Shown piece by piece: positions 27,440 to 38,121 of a DNA stretch of 64,000 nucleotides. A program made the position numbers and the translations under genes. Numbering within the stretch: the first letter of the stretch is position 1; every line of letters starts with the position of its first letter. This stretch comes from Phoenix dactylifera. Its lineage: Eukaryota > Streptophyta > Magnoliopsida > Arecales > Arecaceae. The notes below the pieces were generated by a model that saw nothing but the letters and a program-made list of their open reading frames with translations, was not told the DNA's origin and did no database searches. The DNA is taken from NCBI RefSeq assembly GCF_009389715.1, contig NC_052399.1:13643646-13707645 (forward strand). The letters run 5' to 3'.

Positions 27440-27690
27440 TATTTGAAGGATGGCTGTGATTTCAACCAAAGCGGTTTGAAAGTTACGTCGCAAATGGCTG
27501 ACTTGAAGGAAGGTTGTGATCCTCTCAATGAAACCATGGGAATGGCGATTTGATTGATGACTGTGATCCAATCAACCAACTTAAATGAAGGATAGTTAAG
27601 TAATGGATGGTATTGTGATCTCCCAACAAAGATTGAGATAAAGGATAATTAGATGAACTGCTATGATCGCATCAACTAATGAAATATTTC
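27440..27690 (+). repeat. Minisatellite-like array, five units of about 50 bp
   Basis: A block like GATGGCTGTGATCCAATCAA recurs five times. The TGTGAT/TATGAT core lies at 27455, 27515, 27562, 27614 and 27662, spaced 60, 47, 52 and 48 bp apart. The units are degenerate. It lies 300 bp beyond the preceding array and has a different unit. Confidence 0.7.
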
Positions 27691-28496
27691 AGTACATACT
27701 CTCTGATTGATAAAATGATAGAGAAGTATCTCATGGATGGTGGTGTTTCCATCAATTGGGTCTGGACGAAATGTCTCACAAGGCACATAGAGATACTCGT
27801 GATTAATGATTCCTCCAATATAGATTTTGACAGTCTACAAAAGAATCTAGTAAGAATTTTCTTTTTCCCCTTTTATAACTAAACCTTCCAATTACATTAG
27901 ATTCCGGCAAGAAATGCACAACTAAAATGAGCCTACAAAGATACCTCCATCGATTCATTCTGCATCAGAAGCCACATGCAACCACGAGCATGGAAGCATA
28001 ACAGTACACTACATGGCATGTATGCACCCAGAGATCTTGAATGTGTTTTTTTCATGATCCAAGTACATGGATGGCTTCTAGTTGGCTTGCGTGGCATGTT
28101 ACTCGCATTACATAAAGAAAACAGTGAGAGTAGTTTACATGCAACAAATTATTTCACTAATTAGTAAGCAGATGCTCGTTTTCCAGTTAGGAAAGCTCCT
28201 GTAGCTCAATGGATGAGGTTCAGACAGCCATATACCAGTGAATTCCCTGAGCAAAATAGAAAAGTTTATCAGAGCATGTAATGATATTTGGATCCCATTT
28301 CAATCACTTACAAGCAATCAGCAGCTATTGCAAATCATTGCAGCCAAGAATTTATCATCATATGCACAGAATTTGCTCACAAAATGAAACTTTGATAATA
28401 CCTAAGTACCTAAATTTTCTCCTTTTTCTTGTTATGCTCTCTAGACAAATTTCTGGATATTCATTATATATTGGATGCCTTGCCTACATATGGATA
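27691..28496. other. Intergenic, 3' side of the R1-type gene
   Basis: No gene seen. A piece at 28194-28216 (GCTCCTGTAGCTCAATGGAT) resembles the 5' arm of a tRNA but the rest is absent. The left part is AT-rich; the right part should include the 3' UTR of the R1-type gene. Confidence 0.5.
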
Positions 28497-31400
28497 TCAA
28501 TGTCCATTAAAATCATCATCATCATCATCATCATTCGCTTTCAACTTGCCTTTACATTTCAGCTTGTCCATGAGAAAATGTGCTACAGATTTGTACCCCT
28601 GCTTGCGAGCTATATGAAAATACCATAAGAAGCAAAAAAGATCAGGCTGAAAGAGAAAAATATAAGATCAAACAGAAGTAATTTTTATAGCAAGAGCTGT
28701 ATGAAAATGTACATCACCTTGGTAAATAGCAATTCCGGTGGGCACCATCTTTCGCTTCGTCAAACAAAGGGAGCTATCAAATCATTTATCAAAAACCAAT
28801 ATCAATATTGTTACTGATGATCTATCATAACCAAAACCTAAAACCATCTAATGCCTGAAAAGATCATCAAGAAGAGGAGAGATCTGCAATATAGTTACCT
28901 GTTACATATCCAATATGGATTGATTCCTTTCTCTTCGATGCAGTGAGGACACATCCAATCCTTCTTCATCCTGACTTCCTCCATTTCTGCCAAGTTAGTG
29001 TATGGGTTCTAGATCCATAAGCCATTGGATACTAAGTTGGCTAGTAGTTAAAAGAAAAAAAAAAAATCTGTAACAAAGAAAATTCATGCTGTATGCATTG
29101 AAGCAAGTGTGAATGCAGCCACAATTGAGCAAAAAGGGGAAGAAGGTGAGAGCAAAAGAGGGCAAAAACTACAAGAAGCAAGAAATTGCAGTTTATGGCT
29201 GTTGGTTATTTCTTCCTTCATGATAGCCAAATTGCCGTGCCTTCACCATATCTAACTTTGAGACAAGCACGACATAGGACTCCATTAGAAGAATGGCAAA
29301 CCGAGCATTCTGTCTTGCCTGTTGAACACTTAGTAAAAGTTGGGTTAATATCTCTAATAATAGAAACAATTATGCAATTATGAAAGTTAAGGTCTTACAA
29401 ATCCCTCATGGTCTCACCTATGCATGGCTGATTTATATCTCCATCCCCACATCTCTTGCAATCCTCTTCTCCACATAACTTCTTCTGCCTGTAATCAAAT
29501 ACACCGAGTTCAAAAAGAAAGCTCTATCCTACAGCCCTGCATGCCTCTCTAAATCTGCTCCAAAATAATGGCTTTTCAACAAATTTGTAGCTCTACCCTG
29601 AGCAACATCTATAAGTAAATCATGTTAGTATACATCCTCATGATGCTCAAGTTGTTCGACATCATGTAGTATCTCTGTTTCCTTCAGAATTATTAGCTGA
29701 AGGGTCTTCGTAGAGTAACCGGTGTTTCAAGACAAACATTTATAAAAGAGAAACATAGTTGTATTAAAATGAATGCAGTTAAAAACAAAAATTTCTCCAA
29801 TAAAATCTGTCCATAGATTTTCTGTTAGCTACCCCAAAAAGAAGCACAGTTGTATTAAATTAAACCCGTGGATCTCACGCATAATTTACAAATATTATTC
29901 CTCCGTGTAGGTCTGTGATTAACTCTTGATGTAGTTCAAGTAGTCTAAGAGATCATGGATTACAGCTGAAGATCCACACTCGCCTAAGCCCAGACCTTAC
30001 AAAGAGCACCAATATGCAGTGCATTGGAGATGAACTCTTCCAAGCTTCAAGAGTTGATCAAGGCTGGAGCAGCACCTCTCTCGATCACAAGACCCTCGGG
30101 TGACCTCCAACCACTCTTACACTAGCCAAGAAAAGCATACAAGGTGACACTTGACTAACAAGTGTCCAAAAGGATCAATATTGCAGTGTTAAGTATAATC
30201 AAGTGCACATCAGTTTGAAAGATGACTTCTTTCTTGATCATTATAGATTTTGTAACTAAAACCACCTCTATTATGCCCGGCATCAGGTAAGCTTTTGAAT
30301 GTACTTAAATCGCTTCAATTCAAATGAGAATGTTTGGACAAAATACCAAACTTGTATCAGCGTAGTCTAAAACCAAGAATCAAACTGCAAGGGCAAAACC
30401 ATCCTATATTTGGATGGTAGTTAGTATGCTATCCAACCTAGTCCAATGGTAGCAAACCCACCATCATAAAACTTCTAGAAGAGTCCATACGACAATATTC
30501 TAGTGGTGTTGGGACTTTATTTTTCAGTATCTTAAATTCTGTGGACACCCACTCCCATATCAACATAAGGGGTCCTAGAGTCTATAAATATCCCTATATA
30601 TATATTCTCTGTTTGCATATCAACGAAATTTGCTCTCTTGAGTGCAAGTTACCTCATGTTTGCTCTGAAAAATTTTTCTTCGATGGTGGATTTTGCATAA
30701 GCCCCAATGAATTCCTATGATTGGTGGCGAGGTCAGTTCGTCTTCCATTGGTCATGGCTAGCTACGGCATTGTTAGTTAGTAGAGTCCTTGGCAGTGGTG
30801 AAGCCCTCTTGGGAGCAAGGCAGTAAGCTATGAGATATCCTAAATAGTTTGGGTCTTGAGTTTCCCTTTGATTAATTTTTTTTCTTACTTCTAGGTTTAG
30901 TTTAATTTTGCTTAGTAGAATAAGATTATTATTTAGCTAGTATAGCTTTCCGCTGGGTAGTTCTCAAGCTTGCGCTAGGCATCCTAGCTTTGTGTCACAA
31001 CCTGATGTTTTATTTTCCTGACCAAATGTCAGTCTTGAACTTGGAAGTAGTTGCAAGATACAGTTCAATATATTCGCCGGTCAATAAAGTCAAAAAAATA
31101 GGTATAGGTTTGAACAATGAAATATCAAGGGTTCTAATCCCTCTCTCTGCTTCTGTTTGTTGAGCAAATTTGATTCTTTATTAATGATGCCAATGATCAG
31201 ATTTGTAGACAGCAATCAACATAGATTTTGCATTGGAAAAAAGATAATATTTATGTAAATCGACTTACTATTCAACTAGTGCAACCAACAAAGATGTGCA
31301 GTTTAATTAACCCAGATTGCTTTTTAAAATCTTCCTAGAATGATTGATTGGAGAGATTACCAAAGTCCTTGTCTTTGAGTTGTAAACTCTGATGGAAACT

Positions 31401-32769
31401 CGATATAGATTTCTTATCTTTCACTAAAAGTTGGATGAAAACTTAATACAGACTTCTATGATTTAATATTCTAGTGTTATCCCTGAAGCCACGGATGAGA
31501 TAATATAATCACTTTCTTTCCTTTCAGACCTGAGGGGAAAGAAAGTGATCATATTACCTCATCATGACTTCATCATACAAAACCCAGTGGTTTCTAACAA
31601 GGAAAGAAATTTTGACATCATCAATCTACAATCTAATGTAGCCTATATAGGAATCTTGGCAAATGAGGATTCATGAAGTCAATCCAAGATGCTACAGAGC
31701 TTGATGGTCATGGCTATGGATTCGTCTACAAACCAAAGGCTTTCGTTGTAACAATCACAGGTACAGTTAAGCTCGGTTCCACTAATTGGAACTCTAGCAG
31801 AGCTTTATTTCATGATTATGTCCTGGAATGATGGATTGGAGTGATTTATAAAAGTCCATAGTTCGGCTCAAAATTTGTTGTGGTTTTATCCTCTACTGTT
31901 ATTTCTGAAGTGGAAGTGCAAAATCTGAAGCGAAACAGAGTGACCTCACTATCCATCCATGACTTCATCACGCAAACCTATGGTTCCCAACGACGATCAG
32001 GGGAACTTTTGTAATTATAAATCTACTTCCTTGTCAAGATAACTGGTATAATCAAATTTGGCTATATTAGACTTAAAATATCATGGGCATAGAACTGTAT
32101 GCAAGTTAATGCAGGGTCAAGTCATTTGAGCGTCCACATAAAAGTTGAAATTTTTCAACTCGGACATGAATAATCTCTATAAATTCCCTCACAACCACAC
32201 TAACTACCACTGTAGTTGGCTCAAGCTAAAATCTCACCCCCCCCCCCCCCCCCCGCTCTCTCTCTCTCTCTCTGGGCTCTCGTAATCAGAAAATGAAAAC
32301 CAAAATACAAAACGAGATATTACAAAAATAAAAAAAAAATGAGTGAAAAAGATTACTGACCTGCAGAAATGGCAACAGATCCCCAAAACAGGGTCATGAA
32401 TACTTCCCCTCCCTTTACTTCCGCAGCGACTCGTAAATAGTCTCCTTCGAACTGGATTCGAAATGGCTCCTTCCCCGTCGGCTGAAGCTATCAGAATTAT
32501 ATGAACATAAAGAAATTATACACCACAAAATCTCTCTGGGATTGAAGAAAGGAGAGAAGAATAAGAAGAACAAAACCTTGGGGAGATGAGACATTTGGGG
32601 TCCCGGATTTTCCCTTCAGACGGTCTGAGCGACGAAGGGGAGTGGCCTCGAGATTTTGGGCTTTTCGAGTCCTTTTTAATGCAGTACTACCCTTGATGGA
32701 TTGAGAAATTATTGTTTGAAGCTCTCTCGCACTTCGGTTTAGGCCGAGAGATTCCAGCCGGGCCTTCAT
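28497..32769 (-). CDS. zf-4CXXC_R1 (CDCA7/MAOA-repressor-like) zinc-finger protein, 241 aa
   Basis: Exons in transcript order are 32769-32577, 32487-32361, 29488-29418, 29318-29241, 28986-28899, 28773-28718 and 28609-28497, 726 nt in total. The N-terminus is basic (LKRTRKAQ, TPLRRSDRLKGK). The zinc domain begins GICCHFCRQKKLCG (exons 2-3) and continues DCKRCGDGDINQPC, CSVCHSSNGVLCRACLKVRYGE and WMCPHCIEEKGINPYWIC, then KMVPTGIAIYQARKQGYKSV. The RQK and RYGE blocks are shared with CDCA7-type fingers, which act at chromatin and DNA in animals. A nuclear role here is inference. The 4-to-5 intron would use a GC donor (AAG/GCACGG at 29240); an in-phase GT site six bases earlier would drop two residues, Gly-Glu, from RYGE. 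The tail has six Asp from a GAT repeat. An in-frame TGA nine bases before the ATG fixes the start. Confidence 0.9.
31336..32010. repeat. Intronic direct duplication, two diverged copies about 485 bp apart
   Basis: Inside the second intron of the R1-type gene, the block starting CCTAGAATGATTGATTGGAG (31336) recurs as CCTGGAATGATGGATTGGAG (about 31821). Later landmarks also recur in the same order: AAAGTCC, a CTGAAG block, and CATGACTTCATCA followed by ACAAAACCCAGTGG (31565 on) or GCAAACCTATGG (31960 on). Copy 1 carries extra sequence, including the hairpin at 31494-31563. Origin unknown. Confidence 0.6.
31494..31563. repeat. 28-bp hairpin inside copy 1 of the intronic duplication
   Basis: The arms are 31494-31521 and 31536-31563 with a 14-nt loop and 26 of 28 positions complementary. 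In minus-strand RNA, the sense of the host pre-mRNA, both mismatches become G-U wobbles, so the stem would be continuous. Outside the stem, TGAAG...GATGAG pairs onward with one bulge. Confidence 0.8.
32237..32273. repeat. C18 run joined to (CT)9 microsatellite
   Basis: An uninterrupted run of 18 C (32237-32254), one G, then CT repeats to 32273, in the second intron of the R1-type gene. Length is likely to be polymorphic and is easily misassembled. Confidence 0.9.
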
Positions 32770-33983
32770 ATTTGTTCATTGGTGTCGAGGGACAAAAAAG
32801 AAAAAAAATCAGAACCTTCGCCTTTTCTTACCCAGAAAAAAAGGGTAGGGGAATGCCATGGAGAAGAAAAGGGCGACAAAGGAGAAGAGTAGGAGACCTT
32901 GTTCTCCAAGATTCGGGCATGTCGGAGGCTTTCGTAGTCGCCTTTGGCTCTGAGTCTTCCCATGGCTACTACGTTCTCCTGCGAGGAGTTCTCTCCTCTC
33001 CCTTGGTACTGTTTCTCTATTGTGAAGAGGAAAGCAGGGGGGCTGGTCAAACTGGCTAACGGCTATATTTTCAAATGAGGATGTTTTTTGCGGAAATTTG
33101 TAATAGGAACGAACGGAACGGTGTGGTCGGCCGACATGGTTAGTTTTTACGTATTAATGATCAAACGCGGATCCTTTAATTGATGATGGACCTTCTTCTC
33201 AAATTCATGGTTTCACTGGATCCCATCTGATTAGATCACTAACCGTCCATCCAGGTGTAGGCCATTGATCGATAGTGAGTGATTGATTAGTAATCAATCA
33301 ACGGTGATTTGTTCTTAGAGTAGAGATAATTCCTACTTCATATAATTCAAAATATTCCTTTCATGATTGGATGCTAAGCACCACTTTTTAGCATCATTTT
33401 ATTGAATATAATTAGATTAATCCCCCCTTCCTTTTCGGAGAAAGGTGGAGAATGTATGGGTGTCTTAAGCCCTTTTTGGAAAAGTTATTGACAGTAGAGC
33501 TTTTGAAAGTAGGAATTTTGGAAATAAAACTTTTATAAAAAATTATTTACTATTTGGTAACTATATTTCTAAAATGTCGTGAAACTTTAACATATGTTTG
33601 GTAAACAAGCTGAGAAAATATTTTTGGTATGGCAAAATGACTATAAAAGATGTTACAAAGTATTATACAGCAGAGCATAATAAAATATAATATGTATTAA
33701 TACATAAATATATAATATAGTATAATATTAATGTAATGTAATATAATATTGTTATAATATAATAATATAATATTGTATACTATAGCATAATGATTTAATA
33801 TAATATTAAATTATTTAACATAACATATCAATATATTATGATATAATATTATATTATATTATATTTATAGTATAATACAATAATAAAGGTATAAAATATT
33901 ATAATTATTAGTGTAGATTAATTTTTCATCCTTTCGATAACTGTGGTATAATTTTCTGTAATTTTTTCTTTACTATTTTATTC

Positions 33984-34022
<39 letters not shown>

Positions 34023-34328
34023 GGTAGAATTTCGATCATTTAAATTTCTTTTTTTTTCGATTATAGATTGTTGATAGACAATTATATGTAAACTTATAAA
34101 TTTTTTGGGCAGTAAAGGGGGTCTTGTCCTTCAATTCTTTACAATTTCATCAAATCTCTCTTTTTTGTAGAGTTTCAATCACTTAAATATAAATCAGTGA
34201 TAGACGATTATATCTAAGCTTTTAACTTTTGGATTGCAACCCCTGTTAACCTCTATGTTTTTTTTTGTTTTTTTTGGGTGGTCAAAAAAATATAGAGGAT
34301 AGAAGGGGTTAAAACTGCTAACCTCTAT
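32770..34328. other. Intergenic upstream of the R1-type gene, with AT-rich DNA, a (TC)n tract and a foldback
   Basis: No gene is supported. The 350-bp GC-moderate stretch next to the gene should hold its promoter. 33650-33900 is almost pure A/T made of ATAATATA-type motifs. A (TC)17-like microsatellite lies at 33987-34020. A small foldback (AACCCCTGTTAACCTCTAT at 34238-34256, ATAGAGGATAGAAGGGGTT at 34292-34310, 16 of 19 paired) has a T-run and A-run inside the arms. Confidence 0.6.
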
Positions 34329-35646
34329 GGGGGCGTTTGGTATGGGGTGATCGTCCCGAGATCAAGGATAATGTAGGTGGAGGTGATGAGATCACCGCGT
34401 TTGGTTGCACCACGGTGATCCTATGTAGTGGTGATCCTAAATCACCTCCACTCCTTAAATCACCGCCCAACCCAGTGCTGGGTACCCGTCCTTGAGGTCG
34501 AGAATCCAAGATCACTCCAGAGCAGTGATCCTGGGTTGAAAGTTAAAGACAAAAATATCTCTCTTTCATAGCCATGGGAGACTACACGAAAGAAAAAAAA
34601 CTCTCCCCTTTCCCCTCCTGTTCTCTCCCTTCCCCGCAGCCCTTCGCCCTCACTGCCAAAACCCTCTCCTCTTCCCTCTCATGTTCTCTCCCTTCCCTGC
34701 AGCCCTCCCCCTCTCTCTGCGACCTCCCCCAGTACTCTGGGAAGCATGGCGAAACCCTTGCCCCCAAGTCTTCGCGCTGGATGGGCATCAGGCTTCCCGA
34801 TCGTATGCCGCACCGCCTCCCTTGTAGCGTCGCCCCCACCCTTGCCGTCACCACCACCTTCACCGCTCCGCCGTGGCCATTTCTACCTCCGCCCTCCTTC
34901 TTCCCAACGAAGAGGAAACTCTGGAGCTAGGGTTTCTGCCGCTGCTACTGCCGTGACGCCGTCAACGCGCCGCCGCCCACACACGCCGCTCCGCCCAAGC
35001 CTCACCATTCCTCGCCACCCCTCTCCTTCATCTTCTCCACCTTCCCCAGCACCGCATGCCGCCATCATCCCACCACCCGCCGCCCTTTTCTTTTCCGCCG
35101 CCTCTCGCCACCATCCCTTTCCCTATGCAGCCACTGCCTTTCTTCTCCGAACCGCCGCCATCGCCCACTGTTCTTCTACGCCTCTCTGCCTTGCCCTCCA
35201 CCGTGGAAGAGGGAAGACCGTGGAAGTGGACAGATCGAGAAAGAGGAGAAGACCGTGGATGAGGTATGCTCAGATCTAGTGTAGAGAAAGATCTAATCTT
35301 AGGTTTTCTTGTTATCTTTATTATCTGATCTCTTGATTTCTTATTTCTTAATTTTTTTGTTTCTTGATCATTTTGTTTCTTGATTTCTTGTTTCTTGATT
35401 TCTTATTTCTTGGTTTCTTTTGTTTCTTGATATATCAGGAATATTTGTGGTATTATGTGATCGGTGATCTTAGATCCCCGTACCATATAAACAAGTTACT
35501 CATGGATACTCAAAAATTTTTAATCACTGGACCATGGGCTACCAAACTTATTGATCTTAGATTACTAGGGATCAAATCACCCGCATTCGGATCACCGAGA
35601 ATCTTAGATCACCGTGGTGATCCTGTTGGGGTTACCAAACGCCCCC
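34329..35646 (+). mobile_element. Non-autonomous TIR DNA transposon with GTGATC subterminal motifs and GC-rich interior
   Basis: Perfect 14-bp terminal inverted repeats: GGGGGCGTTTGGTA at the left and TACCAAACGCCCCC at the right. The flanks are TAT on both sides (34326-34328 and 35647-35649), so a 3-bp TAT duplication fits; with one base less of the TIR, a 5-bp CTATG duplication fits equally. Both ends have many GTGATC/GATCAC motifs in both orientations (34358-34530 and 35458-35630), as expected of transposase-binding sites. The middle (about 34600-35260) is GC-rich with a Pro/Ser/Arg-rich frame and no transposase. The GGGGGCGTTTGG end and 3-bp duplication recall PIF/Harbinger-like elements, but TAT is not the usual TWA, so the superfamily is open. 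Confidence 0.85.
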
Positions 35647-36213
35647 TATGTTTATAATGAACTAGAATCTATACAAAGCAAACTGGCGTTTCAACCGGTG
35701 CTCATACTCCTTTGTGGTGTTTCCCCAGAAAATTCTTACATCATAGAAGCAATTCTTACGCCCAAATTTAATGAACAAACAAATGAAAGGTTATTGATAA
35801 CCTAGAGAACAAGGGAATGAATCTAGAGCATTATGTGCCAAGCTGAGTTCCAATTTCATGACATGCCACATTGAAGACAAATATGAATTTCTGGCAAAGT
35901 ATATTAGTAAAAAAGAAGGTATAGACCGATACATATGTAAGAAACATGGAGATAACCTTACAGAAAAAGTTTCTATTTGTCAATTAAAAAAAAAGAGAAA
36001 AATCCTTATAATAAAAGAATAAAAAAATGGATAGAGCTCTGCTAAACCTACTTGCAACCAAACTGTCAAAATATACATTTTCTGCTTTATTTCCAACTCT
36101 AATTTTTTTCCTGACTATCAAATTATCTTCCTTCTTCATGCCATGGAGAATATGTCCCCTTTTGAAGTATATACAAGCAAACGGAAGATCTTATTGTTGC
36201 TGAAAAAGACATG
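35647..36213. other. 3' flank of the Nudix gene
   Basis: No gene seen. On the minus strand an AATAAA lies at 36091-36086, about 125 bases after the Nudix stop codon, and is a plausible polyadenylation signal. Confidence 0.5.
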
Positions 36214-38121
36214 CTATGCCATTGAAGTTGTTATATTTCTGGTACAATTTGCTAGCCTTCTCACCAATCTCTCCAAGGCTTCTTTCATCCACAACTGCTC
36301 ACATCCCTCTCTTGCCTCAGCCACAGTCACCTAAACGACCAAATCATCGAAAGAAATCAGAAAATCGATTGGGTTCGATTTCAATTAATCTCTATTGAAT
36401 CACTTATACATATAGGTGACATTCTAAATCCACTTACCCATCTTCTTCTGCGCACATCCATCTCAGGCCAGTTCATAAGTACCTCTGTCACATTCAAAGG
36501 GAACATGACACCCTCATAAAAAGCATCATGTGTTTTGCTCTTGTACCTCCATCTACCAAGTCTACGCTGTGAAGGGATAACAATTAAGTCAGCAATGTTG
36601 GCCCAGGAATTTCTTCTTTTTTTTTTTGTTTGATTAGCACAGGAAACATCGCAGAGGACGACTTCAAAGAAGTCTGCATGCTAACCTCAACATTTCCCTG
36701 GACACCAGCTTCCTCCAACGCCTCCCGCGAGGCTGCTTGTTTGATAGTTTCATCGATTTCCCAGCCACCCTGCGCCCCCACAAGAAAAAAACAGCATATA
36801 ATCCAGAGTTAACATCATGACAACAGAAGAAAGTTTTCCATTTACTTTATAAGATGAATATCTCTGCTGCAAAAAAATAATCGAACACAACAAAGTTGAG
36901 GTTGTATACATTATAATCCTGGGGCCAGTCAGGACAAGAGAGTGATAGAAGATTAAACAAAATTAATGATTTTTCCCAAACCATTTAAAAACCAGGAAGG
37001 TTTCTGACTAGTTATATCTGCTGCTGAAAAGCCAGGACAATGAATCATAACATATTCAAAACTCTAGTAAAGAACTATTTTGCCTGCAAAACAGGAATAG
37101 CTTCCTCTAACTTAATTCTTAAAAATGGATATATCTGGTATCAGTTAAATAGATGTATTGGAAACGGATTATATTTCTACAGGATCACAAGTTTCAAGTT
37201 TAAAACTTTGAGGGGCAATAACCCTGCTGTTGTGGAAGATCGAAAGTTTGTGTGATCGAGAACTTTGGAAAATGGAATTTTTACTAATTAATGATCCGTT
37301 TTGAGGGTTGAGAGGCACTAAAGACAGTCTCTGGAGGTGGTCTATACCTTTGGGAACATCATTCCATATCCTTTTTGAGAACTAATGACGAGGACCTCCA
37401 TCGCTTGATCGAGATCATCACTGCATGGCTTGTCGATGTTGAATTTGTAAGGAATGCATCTGCTTGACAGAAAACAGAGAGAAGCAAACTCAATAAAAGT
37501 TCTACAAGAATCTGACATGGACAACTTGAACACTGAAGCAGTCAATTCCCAAAATTTTAGATTGGACCAAACAATTTCAGAAAATGAAAGATGAAAACAA
37601 AACCTCCAAGGAGATTCTAAAACAACACGGGGAGAGTCTAAATAACGTGCCGATAATTTATAAACAAAACCAACCCATGATTTTCTCATGGAATCAATCC
37701 CAAGAAACAAACAATATCTTTTTTTTCCGTTTTTCTTGCAAATGCATCGGATTAGGAAGAGCAAAGATACCATCTTTCCCCCAAAATAATAGCAAACGAA
37801 GAAAACCATGTCAAAAAAAAAAAGGCAGCAATTCAGTAAACAAGAACCCCAAAACGCAAAACACGCGAACACAACCAAAACAGCGAGTAATGCCCCGCCC
37901 AGAATCGATGACCAAAACACGCCAAGATCCCATCTTTCCTTCAAAAAAATCATTAAAAAGAACAAGAGAATCAAGCCGACGATAAAAGAACCCAGGCCAA
38001 AACGAAGCACTCGAAATTCCGGAAATCATGTGGTAATGGAAACAAACCCGACGACAAGCCGGGACCCGGTCCTGCTGTACCGCTGCAATTGCCTCCCCTG
38101 CCGCGATACCAAAGACACCAT
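36214..38121 (-). CDS. Nudix hydrolase (plant NUDT12/13/16/17/18-like group), 171 aa
   Basis: Exons in transcript order are 38121-38048, 37459-37348, 36769-36686, 36566-36438 and 36330-36214, 516 nt in total, all GT-AG. The protein starts MVSLVSRQGRQLQRY, then VVGCIPYKF and EVLVISSQKGYGMMFPK. The complete Nudix box occupies residues 63-85 (GGWEIDE at its start, ASREALEEAGV at its end) and matches GX5EX7REUXEEXGU in every fixed position, so the metal-binding catalytic helix is intact. The tail has the family blocks DAFYEGVMFPL, VTEVLMNWPE and WMKEALERLV. Enzymes of this group hydrolyse nucleoside-diphosphate-linked compounds or polyphosphates; the substrate cannot be read from sequence. A TATA-like CTATAAATAG lies about 105 bp upstream of the ATG (38227-38236). 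The final residues after LVRRLAN are less conserved. Confidence 0.95.

Noticed and set aside
28194-28216. tRNA-like start (GCTCCTGTAGCTCAATGGAT)
   Set aside because: Only the 5' arm and D-arm-like part are present; no anticodon arm or T-loop follows, so it is not a tRNA gene.
30480-30850. LTR-like fossil stretch with TATA-like TCTATAAATATCC
   Set aside because: It has the look of an old LTR, but there is no second LTR, flanking duplication or internal region that I can see, so the family cannot be named.
32712-33059. 115-codon plus-strand frame overlapping the R1-type start
   Set aside because: Antisense to a conserved first exon and promoter, with no domain.
34574-35279. Pro-rich frames up to 177 codons
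   Set aside because: They lie wholly within the TIR element, have no domain and reflect its GC-rich filler; I report the element instead of a gene.
37342-38010. 222-codon minus-strand frame over the Nudix second exon
   Set aside because: Only the last part (37459-37348) is coding. The upstream Phe/Leu-rich part is intron, as shown by the acceptor and the conserved VVGCIPYKF junction.
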